64,000 bases of DNA from Poriferisodalis sp965205175 (lineage in GTDB: Bacteria > Actinomycetota > Acidimicrobiia > Acidimicrobiales > Poriferisodalaceae), in the NCBI RefSeq assembly GCF_965205175.1, contig NZ_OZ242038.1, positions 2,480,001-2,544,000 of the forward strand. The letters are read 5' to 3'. Below, piece by piece: positions 1 through 9,119 of this stretch (position 1 is its first letter; every line of letters begins with the position of its first letter). Position numbers and translations under genes: made by a program. The notes below the pieces were generated by a model. The model saw only the letters and a list, made by a program, of their open reading frames with translations, was not told the origin of the DNA and made no database searches.

Positions 1-33
1 GGCCACGGCATCGTCACACAGCACGAGCAGCAC
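1..33 (-). CDS. 5' end of a gene cut by the left window edge
   Basis: A GTG at 33-31 opens a frame reading MLLVLCDDAVA before the window ends. It begins only 3 bases after the stop of the SAF-domain gene, so it is probably the next gene of the same operon. Eleven residues are too few to identify it. In Flp/Tad pilus operons a CpaB-like SAF protein is often followed by a CpaE-like ATPase, which would suit the position, but that is context inference only. Confidence 0.35.
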   Translation of the reverse strand, partial: MLLVLCDDAVA

Positions 34-36
34 GAT

Positions 37-762
37 TCAGCCTCCGCCGGCTGGAGCAACAGGGCCCGACCCAAACGGGTTCGGCACGACTCGGTTCGCA
101 GACGTGGCGCCCGGACTGCGGCACAGCGGCCACCCATCGGGCGGCGCCGGCCAGACCACGAGGCCGTCGAGACCGGCGGCCGCTGCCAGCCGCGCCGCAG
201 CGGGCGCATCGACGCGCACCACGACGCTGCCCTCAGCGCCGTCCACCAGCGTGGTCACCTGCAGTGCGCAGCCGCCCAGCACGTCGGCCACCACCGCGAC
301 GCTGCCGGCGCTGGGCGCTGCCGTCGGCCACGCGGAGGTGTCGGCCTCGAATCGCATCGCAGTCAGCCCGCCGCTGACACCGGCGGGGTCAGCGAGCAGT
401 TCGGGCGTCACGAACGTCCCCGAGGGAAGGTCGTGGCTCGAAACGCTTTCCGCGATGGCCGTGAGGTCAGCGAACCGTTCGGCGAGCGGCTGAGCCACTT
501 CGATCACCTCGAAGGCGCCCGGCGGCTGACCTGCGCTCCACGGCTCAGACGCAACCGCTACCAGCACTCCCGGCGGTTCGCGGTGGGGGCGACCCCACAG
601 CCAGACGGCCGCGACCACGGTGGCGACGATCAGTGCGGCGACCGCGAGGCGCCACGGCTCCGGTCCTCGCCGCTGCGGACCGGCGGGCCCAGCGGCTGAC
701 CCTGTCGCGGGCATCGCAGGCCGCTCCTGGCCTGCGTACGCGGTCGGCGCAGTGAAGCTCAC
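37..762 (-). CDS. membrane-anchored SAF-domain protein (CpaB/RcpC-like)
   Basis: I start this at GTG 762-760, which overlaps the TGA of the upstream gene as GTGA and gives 241 residues. A longer open frame reaches 858 but would overlap that gene by 100 bases. A short cytoplasmic N-terminus leads to one membrane helix at about residues 38-57, followed by an extracytoplasmic region. That region has the SAF pattern of CpaB-like pilus proteins: a hydrophobic strand near residue 62 (GVLVAVASEP) and a later segment reading DLPSGTFVTPELL. CpaB-type proteins assist Flp/Tad pilus or secretin assembly at the cell envelope. The family assignment is moderate; the pilus role is inferred from the SAF fold and from the operon of secreted proteins. 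Confidence 0.6.
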   Translation of the reverse strand: MSFTAPTAYAGQERPAMPATGSAAGPAGPQRRGPEPWRLAVAALIVATVVAAVWLWGRPHREPPGVLVAVASEPWSAGQPPGAFEVIEVAQPLAERFADLTAIAESVSSHDLPSGTFVTPELLADPAGVSGGLTAMRFEADTSAWPTAAPSAGSVAVVADVLGGCALQVTTLVDGAEGSVVVRVDAPAAARLAAAAGLDGLVVWPAPPDGWPLCRSPGATSANRVVPNPFGSGPVAPAGGG

Positions 763-3071
763 GAGCCGTTCCCGCTGCGGTCCAGGGTGATTCGGTCGCT
801 GGCGTAGTCGCCGGTCGAGCGAATCCAGTCCACCCCCGAACCCGCCGGCATCCAGCACGCATCGTCGGCCGTCGGCTCGCCCGAGGCGCCGCGTGCGGGG
901 CTCGGTTCGCCCAACGGTTCATCGGGAAGCTGCTCGAGCTCGAAGCACATGGCGGCGTGCCAGGCGTACGCCGCAGAACGCACCAGCACCCAGCCGCACG
1001 ACGCCGCGGCGTTCGGCCCCGCCGCGTCCGCCACAGCGCACACGACCTCGCCGGGCACCGCTCCGGCCCGATGCCAGCGCCTGAGGGTGTCGCGTTCCTG
1101 CGCGCTCAGCAGCTCCCAACGCTCCAGCAGGTGCCCCATGCCGGTTCCCGCCCGCATCGCGTCGCGCTCAGCAGGCACCCACGGTCGCTGGTCCGCCCAG
1201 CCGACGCGCACCCAGGTGGCGATCCAGCGGCAGCCGGACTCGTCGACGTCGACTGGGCCTCGAACCTCGGCCCAGCCGCGGCCGGGTGCCACCTGCAGGT
1301 AGCGCCCGCCGCCGGGCAGGTGCTGCTGCGGGGAAGGCGCGCCGCCTGCCGATCGAACGTGGGAGCCCAGCCCCAGCGCCGCGAGCGCACGCTGTGCCGA
1401 TGCCGGCGGCGGCATTGACGGGCAGTCTTCGTCCGATGGTGCCGGCGTGGCTGCGGGAGGCGGCTCGTGCGCAGGAGGCGCCGTGGTCCGCGTCGGCGGC
1501 TGTGGTCGGCGGAGCGGCACGGTGGTGCGGGTGGGCGCTCGCCCGGCGGCGGAAGGCACAGTGGTCGAGGTGCTGGTCTCGCCGCTGACCGCAGCAGTGG
1601 TCGATGTCGACGCCGTCGTCGTGGTCGATGTGGGGCTCGATGTCGAGGTGGTGATCGTGGACGTGGTCGTGGTGTCCGGGGAGGCCGCGTCGGGCTCAGC
1701 AGCGGGCAGACAGGCGTAGTCGTTGGAACCGTCGATGCGCGTTCGGACGTAGCGGGGCAGCTGGGCGAAGCTGGAGCAATCGAAGATGCACACGCGGTAC
1801 GTCTCGGGGCCACGAACCCGGTGGACGTGCTCTTGAATCTCGGTCTTCGCCAATTGGCCGATGGCAGGGCAGTAGGTGCGAATCGTGGTCTTCTCGCAGT
1901 CGCCGGGAGACGTGCACTTGGTGAGCAGATCCGTCGGGGTCACGCAGCTGCCGCCATGGTCGGGCCGATAGCTGGTGCCGTCGATGCCGTCGCACACCTC
2001 CGGGTCGCTGTTCCACGTGCGTCCGGGCATCTCCCCGCAGGGCACGTACGACAACAGTCCATTGGCGCAGCGGTGTATTCCCAGCTCCGCCAGACGTTCG
2101 TCGCTCTCGCTCGCGAGGTGAGCGGGCGGACGTGCAGTGCCGTCACGCGAGGTCCCAGGACCGCCTTTGTCGTCGTGGTCGATGCCGGTGTCTGCGCCCG
2201 GCGCGGGCGTGCGACACGTCAGCGCGGACAGGCCGGCGCCGCCCAGCGCGTCGGCATAGCGCGGGACTGAACCCGCCGGGCAGCTCTGGCTCGCGGGAGC
2301 AGACGGGGCACCCAGCACCGTGCGCTGACACTCACTGCCGACGGTCCGCCAGCCTGCACCGCACGGGCCCAGCCGTGCGGGCGACGTCACCCAGCGGGTC
2401 GCGGTCTCCAAGACCCGCTCTGTCGTGTAGTGCCGGTTGGCCACGCGATCCCAGTAGCCGGTCTCCACCTCGCTGTACACCGGCACCTCGCGCCAGTAGC
2501 CAGGGATCGTGACCTTGGTCGAGAGCCGATACTCGTACACAGGCACGGTGCGACAGGCGTAGGACGTCAAAGAGATCGGGTCGAAGTTGCAGCGCCGTTT
2601 GGTGCCGACCCTCACCCGAACGGGTGGCACCAGCGGCTCGACGTAGGTGCGCGGCTTCACCCAGACACGATCGGTACCGGTGCGGACCCTCTTGGTGCCC
2701 GTCGGCATCCACACCCGGTCGTAGGTGGTGTGGCTGTAGACCTGCCGCGTCCTTCCGGTGTCCACGGTCGTGGTCACCCGATACTGGCACACCGAGCCGC
2801 CGTAGCGACCGGCGACCAGCGTCGAGCCGGCCGGACACCACGAGGAGCGGGCCACGGTCTGGGTGCGGGGCGTGAGACATCGTCCGCTGCCGCTGTCGAG
2901 CACCATGCCGCCGCTGCAGCTCAGCACGGGCGTCACCGCAGTCTGGGCTGCCGCGTCGTCGCCGCTGGCAGCGAGGACTGCGCTGCCGAGCGCGACGAGC
3001 GCCACCACGAGGTGCCACCCGCCGGCGCGTCGCACGCCGGCGGCCGACGGCGCCGGGCGAACCCAGGTCAC
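759..3071 (-). CDS. large secreted Cys- and Thr-rich protein, function unknown
   Basis: 770 residues, starting in a 4-base overlap with the stop of the upstream lipoprotein gene. The N-terminus has a signal peptide: a hydrophobic stretch at about residues 20-36 with a likely cleavage site near residue 42 (DAAAQ). The exported part begins with a Cys-containing region rich in Tyr, Val and Arg. A Ser/Thr-rich linker of the kind often found between folded extracellular domains lies near residue 470. The C-terminal third has further paired cysteines. I do not recognise a named domain. Its place between a lipoprotein and a SAF-domain membrane protein suggests a cell-surface assembly, possibly pilus-related, but no direct motif supports this. 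Confidence 0.7.
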   Translation of the reverse strand: MTWVRPAPSAAGVRRAGGWHLVVALVALGSAVLAASGDDAAAQTAVTPVLSCSGGMVLDSGSGRCLTPRTQTVARSSWCPAGSTLVAGRYGGSVCQYRVTTTVDTGRTRQVYSHTTYDRVWMPTGTKRVRTGTDRVWVKPRTYVEPLVPPVRVRVGTKRRCNFDPISLTSYACRTVPVYEYRLSTKVTIPGYWREVPVYSEVETGYWDRVANRHYTTERVLETATRWVTSPARLGPCGAGWRTVGSECQRTVLGAPSAPASQSCPAGSVPRYADALGGAGLSALTCRTPAPGADTGIDHDDKGGPGTSRDGTARPPAHLASESDERLAELGIHRCANGLLSYVPCGEMPGRTWNSDPEVCDGIDGTSYRPDHGGSCVTPTDLLTKCTSPGDCEKTTIRTYCPAIGQLAKTEIQEHVHRVRGPETYRVCIFDCSSFAQLPRYVRTRIDGSNDYACLPAAEPDAASPDTTTTSTITTSTSSPTSTTTTASTSTTAAVSGETSTSTTVPSAAGRAPTRTTVPLRRPQPPTRTTAPPAHEPPPAATPAPSDEDCPSMPPPASAQRALAALGLGSHVRSAGGAPSPQQHLPGGGRYLQVAPGRGWAEVRGPVDVDESGCRWIATWVRVGWADQRPWVPAERDAMRAGTGMGHLLERWELLSAQERDTLRRWHRAGAVPGEVVCAVADAAGPNAAASCGWVLVRSAAYAWHAAMCFELEQLPDEPLGEPSPARGASGEPTADDACWMPAGSGVDWIRSTGDYASDRITLDRSGNGS

Positions 3072-5065
3072 GACGAGCCCCCAGCCGAGGGCAGTTGGGC
3101 CTCAGACAGCGACGCGGCGGCCGGCCACCAGTAGCGATCGGTCTGCGGCGGCCAGCCGGCTTCGGGACACGGCGGCATCGGCCGCGGGTAGGCGCGCTCG
3201 GACTCGGTGAGCGGCAGCGAGCCCGGCGGCCACGGCTTCTTTGCTCGCCGCTCCACTGGCCGTGCCAGCGCCTCATCGATGACGCTGGGGTCGCCAGAGC
3301 AGCCGAACACCACCTCGAACGACTTGAACGGCGAGAGGTACATCCGTTCATGCCAGCTCGCGCCGGGATCCCAGGCAGTGGCCGACAGCTCGGAGGTCAC
3401 CGCAGGCGCCGCGGCGGCCAGCGCCCTCCACTGCGCAGACGTGCAGTGCGGCTCGAGCTCAGGGCGATGCAGCTCGCCGTCGACCAGCGTGCCGACAGGA
3501 ATGCCGGCTTGGCACCACCACTCCAGGTGCCACCGGTGATCGCGGTGTGCCGTCCACGCCTCTCGCTGGGGCACGTCCACCCATTCACGGACGGCAACCC
3601 ACCGATTGCGCACGCCCGAGGCCCACACCCGAGGCTCGCTCCAGTCGACCGACGCAGCGTCGGCTTGCTGGGCGTCGGCGAGCCACTGGCGCGCGCGCTC
3701 GAAGGCGTCGCCGTCGCAGCCGCCCTCGAACAGCTCATTGCGAAGCACCCTGAAGCTGAGGCGGGACCACGTGAGCCACATGGCTTCGACTTGCGCCGGA
3801 TGGTCGGTGCCGGCGTCGAGGCGTTCGCCCGACGATGCGTCGACGAGGAACGACTGCCCCGGCGGGTGACAGATCACCGCCAGCGCCTGTCCGGCAGCGC
3901 TGAGGTCGCCAACCCAGGCCCGCTCGACCGGCGGGAAGGCGAACTCCAGGCGCAGGCCGCGCGCCCACAGCGATTCGAGCTGGCGCGTGCGATGCGATGC
4001 CGTGTAGACGCCCGGGATGATGGTGGCCAGGTCGCTGCAGGCTTCCCACAAGGACGCCGGGCCGGTGCTGACCGCGGCGTGGCCGACCAGCGAGTCCGTG
4101 ACGGCGCCGTGAGCGGCCCTGAGGGTGAGCCAGCGCTTGGCCTGCGCTGACCAGTCGCCAGGGAAGAACCCCATGTCGGTCAGGCTGTGGCCGCCGAGCG
4201 CCAGCTCCATCGGCTCGCCGGGGCTGTAGACGAGCAGCTTGGCAACGTCGTTGACGGTCGTGCCCCACGAGTGCATCGGCCGATCTCCTGGCGACCGCAT
4301 GCCCAGGATGAATGCCTCCACGGCGGCGGCTGCGCGGTCGCGCTGCTGGGCGCTGTCGCCGACGTCGATTCCCAGCGCCTGCGGTGTGGGATGCGGCGGG
4401 CACAGCGCTGCGTGGTCGTAGGCAGCGCTGCGATCTGCGGACAGTCGCGTCTGGTAGTCGAGGCCGGACGGGTCGATCACCAGCTCCCAGGCGGTCTCGG
4501 TGCCCGCACGTCGCCGCGCGATCCCTTCTCCTTGTTCCAGCGCGTCGCGTGCATCCGCCAGATACGGCGGCATCGCTTCCCATTCCCGACGCTGATCGAC
4601 GACGTAGCGCAGACCAGCCGCCACGTCGTCGCTCAGAGCCGAGCGCGATCCTCTCGCGGCAGGCTCGGCGACGGGCGCCGCAGCAGCCTCTGCAGCGGCC
4701 AAGGCCTCGGGATACGGCGGCCAGGGCACCCAGATGCGCCCGCTGCCGATGTCGACGGCGCCAGGCAGCGGCGGCGACTGCAACTGCTGCTTGCGCACCG
4801 GAGTCGGGAAGCTGCCGTCGCCGGCGATGATCGGCCGTGCTTCGGTGACGTCTCGCGGGAGCGGCGATGCGTCGCTCGACTCGGTGACAGCAGTGCTGGG
4901 CGCAGCCGAGATCGGCGATCCGGTGTCGGCAGGCGCAGCCTGGTCGCCGCTGCATGCTGCGCCGAGCACCATCGCCGTCGCTGCGAACGCCAAGCGTCCG
5001 CCGCCCATGCCTGCGCCACCTGCGTTGCCTGCGCCGCCTGCGTTTCGCCTTCGTCGGATGACCAT
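3068..5065 (-). CDS. large lipoprotein, function unknown
   Basis: 665 residues from ATG 5065. The N-terminus has an Arg-rich n-region (VIRRRRNAGG), a hydrophobic core at about residues 24-37 and a lipobox LGAAC, so Cys38 should be lipidated after signal peptidase II cleavage. A second in-frame ATG at residue 20 is an alternative start that keeps the lipobox. The mature protein is acidic to neutral and rich in Trp and Ala. I see no domain I can name. It is the first gene of a three-gene overlapping operon continuing leftward with a secreted protein and a SAF protein. The 265 bases upstream, to nusB, probably hold the operon promoter, but I could not single out a convincing -35/-10 pair. Confidence 0.7.
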   Translation of the reverse strand: MVIRRRRNAGGAGNAGGAGMGGGRLAFAATAMVLGAACSGDQAAPADTGSPISAAPSTAVTESSDASPLPRDVTEARPIIAGDGSFPTPVRKQQLQSPPLPGAVDIGSGRIWVPWPPYPEALAAAEAAAAPVAEPAARGSRSALSDDVAAGLRYVVDQRREWEAMPPYLADARDALEQGEGIARRRAGTETAWELVIDPSGLDYQTRLSADRSAAYDHAALCPPHPTPQALGIDVGDSAQQRDRAAAAVEAFILGMRSPGDRPMHSWGTTVNDVAKLLVYSPGEPMELALGGHSLTDMGFFPGDWSAQAKRWLTLRAAHGAVTDSLVGHAAVSTGPASLWEACSDLATIIPGVYTASHRTRQLESLWARGLRLEFAFPPVERAWVGDLSAAGQALAVICHPPGQSFLVDASSGERLDAGTDHPAQVEAMWLTWSRLSFRVLRNELFEGGCDGDAFERARQWLADAQQADAASVDWSEPRVWASGVRNRWVAVREWVDVPQREAWTAHRDHRWHLEWWCQAGIPVGTLVDGELHRPELEPHCTSAQWRALAAAAPAVTSELSATAWDPGASWHERMYLSPFKSFEVVFGCSGDPSVIDEALARPVERRAKKPWPPGSLPLTESERAYPRPMPPCPEAGWPPQTDRYWWPAAASLSEAQLPSAGGSS

Positions 5066-5330
5066 CGCACCGCTCCCCAGAGCTCGCTGCCCGCAGCCGT
5101 CTCGCTGAGTCGAGACCGACGCTGAGGCAATGCAGTGAGTTCTAGATGAGCGATGTCATGCATTTCCAATGGTTTTCAATGCTCACCGTTTCGCCGTCTC
5201 ACGACGCTCAACGCTGCAAGACACCCAGCACTTCACGGCGCACAGGCTTGGAGACGTTCAGCGCTTGGACAGCACCGCCCCGGCCACGCCACGGCGGCCG
5301 GCAGCGCACCCAGCGACGGCTGCGGCGCTG

Positions 5331-5774
5331 CTACGGGCTGTCGAGGGTGTCGAGGCTGTCGAGCGCGGCGGCGAGCACGCCGTTCACGAATGCCCCGCTG
5401 CGGTCTGTCGCACCCAGCCGGTGTGCCAGCTCGACGGCTTCGTTGATGACGACTGCGGCAGGGGCAGCGCCGCGGTCCAGCTCGAACAAGCCCTGCAGCA
5501 AAATCAGCCGGTCGCAGGCGCCGAGGCGGCCCGGCGACCACCCCGTGTTCAGCAACTGCCCGAGTCGCGCGGTCAGCTGGTCTCGGCGGTCCGCGACGCC
5601 AGTGGCGAGTTCGCGCGCGAACGTGTCGAGGTCGCTGACTTGCTCGGCCAGCACCTCTGCCAGGCTGCAGGACTTCATCTCGGCCTCGTACAGCAGCTCC
5701 ACCGAGCGCTGACGCGCCTCTCTGCGACGGGTCGGCTCGTCGGGCGCCGCGAACGGGTCGCTTGAACGGCTCAT
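5331..5774 (-). CDS. nusB: transcription antitermination factor NusB
   Basis: 147 residues, the usual NusB length. All-helical NusB features are visible: the N-terminal ARQRSVELLYEAE helix that binds boxA RNA, and the C-terminal signature RLILLQGLFELD followed by AVVINEAVELAHRLG and FVNGVL. NusB pairs with NusE (S10) on the boxA of rRNA leaders to prevent premature termination. It is the last gene of the aroE-aroB-aroQ-efp-nusB run, 17 bases after efp, the usual actinobacterial arrangement. Expression with efp is likely. Confidence 0.96.
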   Translation of the reverse strand: MSRSSDPFAAPDEPTRRREARQRSVELLYEAEMKSCSLAEVLAEQVSDLDTFARELATGVADRRDQLTARLGQLLNTGWSPGRLGACDRLILLQGLFELDRGAAPAAVVINEAVELAHRLGATDRSGAFVNGVLAAALDSLDTLDSP

Positions 5775-5791
5775 CGCAGGGAACCTGCGGT

Positions 5792-6358
5792 TCAGCTGCG
5801 GGCCCGCTCGATGTAGTCGCCGTTGCGAGTGTCCACCTTCAGCCGCTCGCCGGCCTCGATGAACAGCGGCACCTGGATCACCAGCCCGGTGGACATCGTG
5901 GCCGGCTTGCGGGCGCCCGACACCCGGTCGCCTTGCACGCCGGGATCGGTGTCGGCCACCTCGAGCACGACCGACGCAGGCAGTTCCACGCCCAGCACCT
6001 CGTCGCCGTGCCGCACGACGGTGGCCGTCTCGCCCTCGACGAGGAAGCTCGTGGCGCCGGCCGCCGCCGTGCGGCTGACCGGGAGCTGCTCGTAGGTGTC
6101 GGTGTCCATGAACACCAGCGTCTCGCCGTCCGCGTACAGGTACTGCATGTCGCGGTGGTCGATGACGGCTCGCTCCATGCGCTCGCCTGCCCTGAACGTG
6201 CGCTCGAGCGTGGCGCCTGTGCGGACGTTGCGCAGCGTGGTTCGCACGAAGGCGCCGCCCTTGCCCGGCTTGACATGCTGGAACTCCGCCAGCTGGAACA
6301 GGCCGTCGGCCAGCTCAAGCGTCATGCCGTTGCGGAAATCCGCCGTGGAGATGGCCAT
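5792..6358 (-). CDS. efp: translation elongation factor P
   Basis: 188 residues from ATG 6358, preceded by GAGG about 8 bases upstream. The N-terminal KOW-like domain reads MAISTADFRNGMTLEL, with the loop HVKPGKGGAFV carrying the lysine whose side chain reaches the peptidyl-transferase centre. Two OB domains follow, ending in the standard GDYIERA. EF-P relieves ribosome stalling at polyproline stretches. That matters here because several proteins in the window carry proline runs, including the small membrane protein at 39207-39657 and the VWA protein C-terminus. No EpmA-type lysylation enzyme is seen in the window. Confidence 0.97.
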   Translation of the reverse strand: MAISTADFRNGMTLELADGLFQLAEFQHVKPGKGGAFVRTTLRNVRTGATLERTFRAGERMERAVIDHRDMQYLYADGETLVFMDTDTYEQLPVSRTAAAGATSFLVEGETATVVRHGDEVLGVELPASVVLEVADTDPGVQGDRVSGARKPATMSTGLVIQVPLFIEAGERLKVDTRNGDYIERARS

Positions 6359-6498
6359 GTCAACCTCGCGGGGTCAAGCTCGACGCGGGGCCGTCCCGCA
6401 CCGGGCGGTCGCTCAGGCTCATCGGCCGCAGTCCGGCAGCGTGCCGTGCGCACGATGAGCGACCAGACGGTACAGGCGACGCACCAGTGCCGACGCGC

Positions 6499-7008
6499 TC
6501 AGGGCGCGTGCGGAGGGTCGCCGGCAGCGTCGGGTGGCAGCGCGCCGGCCTGCGCGACGTCTGTTGCGGACGCGGCTGCGGCGACGGCCAGCTCCACCGC
6601 TCGCGGGTAGCCGGCAGCGCCCTCCCCCGCCACCCGCGCGCAGGCCAGCGGCTCGACCACCGACAGGTGCCGCCACTGCTCGCGCTCGCGGGGCTCGGAC
6701 AGATGCAATTCCACGATCGGGCCCTCGAAGGCGGCGAGCGCATCATGCAGCGACCATCCGTAGTGGGTCAGCGCGCCGGGGTTCACCACGATGGCCGCGA
6801 CCCGGCCGATGCCTTCGTGGACTGCGTCGACGAGGTCGCCTTCGTGGTTGCTGTGGCGGTGTTCGAGGTCCCATCCGTGCGCGGTCGCGGCCCGGCGTGC
6901 CGCCCGCACGTGGTCGAGCAGCGTCTCGGTGCCGTAGATCTCCGGTTGGCGGGTGCCCAAGAGGTTCAGGTTCGGACCCGACAGCAGCAGCACGACTCGG
7001 CGAGGCAT
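6499..7008 (-). CDS. aroQ: type II 3-dehydroquinate dehydratase
   Basis: 169 residues from ATG 7008. A GTG at 7020-7018 overlapping the aroB stop as GTGA is a possible alternative that adds four residues. The family signature GPNLNLLGTRQPEIYG is at residues 11-26, with the catalytic tyrosine at 25. NPGALTHYGWSLHDAL at about 77-91 and ELHLS at about 100-104, with the catalytic histidine, follow. The enzyme dehydrates 3-dehydroquinate in the shikimate pathway. It is coupled to aroB upstream. The 16-residue Pro/Ala tail is longer than usual and probably disordered. Confidence 0.96.
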   Translation of the reverse strand: MPRRVVLLLSGPNLNLLGTRQPEIYGTETLLDHVRAARRAATAHGWDLEHRHSNHEGDLVDAVHEGIGRVAAIVVNPGALTHYGWSLHDALAAFEGPIVELHLSEPREREQWRHLSVVEPLACARVAGEGAAGYPRAVELAVAAAASATDVAQAGALPPDAAGDPPHAP

Positions 7009-7016
7009 GACGCCGT

Positions 7017-8246
7017 TCACATCCCTTCGAGCGCGTCGCGCAGCACTGCCGGATCGATGCGAGGGACCACTTCGAGGCCGTCGGGGCCGTCGAGCACGAA
7101 GGTGATGCCGTCGACGGATTTCTTGTCCCGCCCGAACAGCTCGATGATCTCGTCGTGATCGATTCCCTGCGGCAGAGCCGTCTCGAGTCCGTACGCGGCG
7201 AGCACGCGCTCGTGCTCGGCGACGCGCTCGTCGTCGATGCGCCCGAGCCTGCGCGCGACCAGCGCCGCGTACCGCAGCCCCACGGCTACGGCCTCGCCGT
7301 GGCGCAAATCGAAGTGTCCCGCTGTTTCGAGCGCGTGGCCCAGCGTGTGCCCGTAGTTCAGCAGGGCCCGCCGACCGCCCTCGGTCTCGTCCGCGCCCAC
7401 CACTTCGGCCTTGACGGCGACGCAGGCAGCAACCAGCTCCGGGCGTTCCAAGTCGGCCAGTCCGACGCCTGCGGCCAGTCGGCTGCGCAGCTCGTCGCCC
7501 CGCAGTCCGCGCCGCACGAGCCGGTCGCGGCAACGTCCGAGCGGTGAGGCCTGGCGCCCGGCCGTGCCGTTCGCGCCGGGTGAGACATCTGCGGCGCCCG
7601 GCGCGGCGTCGCCGGCAGGCCATTGGACATCATGCGCGACTCGCTGGGGTCCGATCAGCGCGGCAGCCTGCGCAGAGCAGCCGATGAAGTGGTACTTGGC
7701 GAGCTCGCCGTAGCCGGCCAGCAGCTCTCGCGCCGGCAGCGTGTCGAGCACTGCGGTGTCGCACAGCACTGCGCTCGGCTGCCAGTACGCGCCGATCAGA
7801 TTCTTGCCCTCGGGCAAGTTCACCCCCGTCTTGCCGCCGACGGCTGCGTCGATCTGGCCCAGCAGCGTGGTGGGGACATGCACCACGGCGACGCCGCGGT
7901 GGTAGACCGCCGCCGCGAACCCGGCGACGTCGGTGACCACGCCGCCGCCGACGGCCAGCACGACGTCTTGGCGGGTGAGGCCGAACCGAGCGAAGCCGCT
8001 GCAGAGATCCTGCACCGTCGTGATCTGCTTGGCGTGCTCGCCGTCGGGGATCGTGAACGTTCGATGCGCGACGCCCGGGTCCACCTCGACCTCGATGCCG
8101 CGTTGGGTGACCAGCGCAGCTCGCCGTGCCTCGGGCGGCATGACGTGCGACAGCTCGGCGCGCACACCCTCGCCGACGAGCACCGGATAGGAACGCTTGC
8201 CGAGCGGCACAACCACGATGATCGGTGCTGTCGCCGGCGCGGTCAT
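7017..8246 (-). CDS. aroB: 3-dehydroquinate synthase with a long insertion
   Basis: 409 residues, about 45 more than typical AroB. The NAD-binding GGGVVTDVAGF is at about residues 100-110. The core VPTTLLGQIDAAVGGKTGVNLPEGKNLIGAYWQP follows. The metal-binding GYGELAKYHFIG is near 179-189, and NYGHTLGHALE is near 297-307. Between these last two, roughly residues 192-262, lies an extra Pro/Gly/Arg-rich segment absent from usual homologues. It is in frame and without stop codons. The catalytic motifs are intact, so the enzyme should convert DAHP to dehydroquinate. The insertion could be a surface loop. Confidence 0.95.
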   Translation of the reverse strand: MTAPATAPIIVVVPLGKRSYPVLVGEGVRAELSHVMPPEARRAALVTQRGIEVEVDPGVAHRTFTIPDGEHAKQITTVQDLCSGFARFGLTRQDVVLAVGGGVVTDVAGFAAAVYHRGVAVVHVPTTLLGQIDAAVGGKTGVNLPEGKNLIGAYWQPSAVLCDTAVLDTLPARELLAGYGELAKYHFIGCSAQAAALIGPQRVAHDVQWPAGDAAPGAADVSPGANGTAGRQASPLGRCRDRLVRRGLRGDELRSRLAAGVGLADLERPELVAACVAVKAEVVGADETEGGRRALLNYGHTLGHALETAGHFDLRHGEAVAVGLRYAALVARRLGRIDDERVAEHERVLAAYGLETALPQGIDHDEIIELFGRDKKSVDGITFVLDGPDGLEVVPRIDPAVLRDALEGM

Positions 8247-8375
8247 CGCAGGCGAGGGTAGCGATGCGCCTGCCGCGGCTTCGAGGCTGGCTGCCTGCTC
8301 TGCATCGAGCTACCGGGACGGCATCGAGCCGCTGTACTGCCGTTCGGGTGACGCGCCGGTTCGACGGGTCGATGC

Positions 8376-9053
8376 TCAGGCGGCGAGGCCTGACGGCACT
8401 GTCCACCAGGCGGTGGCGAGTGCCCCGGCGACCAACGAGGGACCGAGCGCGAACCGGTGATCGGGGCTGTGGCCCAGTGCTACCACCCCGATGCCGCCGA
8501 CCGCGGCTGCTATCGCGAAGCCTGCGAGCAGACCGGTCCAGACGGCTGCGAGCCCGCCAAGCCCCAAGTGCAGTCCGAGGTAGGCGCCGAGTCGCACGTC
8601 GCCGTAGCCCAGCCCGCCGCGTGCGGCGCGCCAGACGATGCGCATCGTCGCCCAGCCGAGCGCCGACCCGAGGCCCGCCGTCACCGAAGCGCGCCCCAGG
8701 CCCGCGATGCCGCCGTCTGCCAGTGCAGCAGCGCACACCAGCGGCACGGCGGCGCACGCGCAGGCGCGCAGCAGCCGCGTGGGGATCAGGTGCGTCCGCA
8801 GATCGATGGCCGAGATCAACACGCCGGCCCAGGCGAGTGCGAGCAGCGGCGCGAGGTAAGCGCTGTGGCCAAGACGCAGCGCGAAGATGGCGGCCACGGC
8901 GATGCAGGAAGCGACGACCGGCAACGGGTACGCAGCCACTCCGAAACAGCGCCTCGCGCAGCGAACGGCAACAAGGCCGGCTGCCGCCCCTCCCAGCCCT
9001 GCCGCTGCTGCCGCCGGAGCTGCGATGCTGAGTTCTGTCACCACCATGGTCAT
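8376..9053 (-). CDS. type IV prepilin peptidase (A24 family)
   Basis: 225 residues, almost entirely hydrophobic, with about six to eight membrane helices. The two catalytic aspartates of the A24 family are visible in SAIDLRTHLIPTRL (about residues 81-94) and GYGDVRLGAYLGL (about 149-161). The longer N-terminal methyltransferase-type domain with its CxxC zinc motifs is absent, as in compact actinobacterial enzymes. It cleaves the leader of type IV or Flp prepilins at the cytoplasmic membrane. It lies between aroB and aroE, a position usually held by aroK/aroC. With the SAF-domain gene at 37-762 it suggests that the organism builds a pilus. Confidence 0.88.
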   Translation of the reverse strand: MTMVVTELSIAAPAAAAAGLGGAAAGLVAVRCARRCFGVAAYPLPVVASCIAVAAIFALRLGHSAYLAPLLALAWAGVLISAIDLRTHLIPTRLLRACACAAVPLVCAAALADGGIAGLGRASVTAGLGSALGWATMRIVWRAARGGLGYGDVRLGAYLGLHLGLGGLAAVWTGLLAGFAIAAAVGGIGVVALGHSPDHRFALGPSLVAGALATAWWTVPSGLAA

Positions 9054-9119
9054 GCTGACTGGCCCCCCTACTGATCGGACTGCGGCCGGCGGGGCCGCTT
9101 TGCGCCCGGGGAGCAGGAG

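Noticed and set aside
2332..3351. 339-codon minus-strand frame overlapping two secreted-protein genes
   Set aside because: Arg-rich translation typical of a shadow frame in GC-rich DNA; it conflicts with two genes having signal peptides and coupled starts.
5066..5330. tRNA or small RNA in the 265-base gap before nusB
   Set aside because: I found no cloverleaf or clear hairpin-plus-T-run; only weak promoter-like AT-rich patches.
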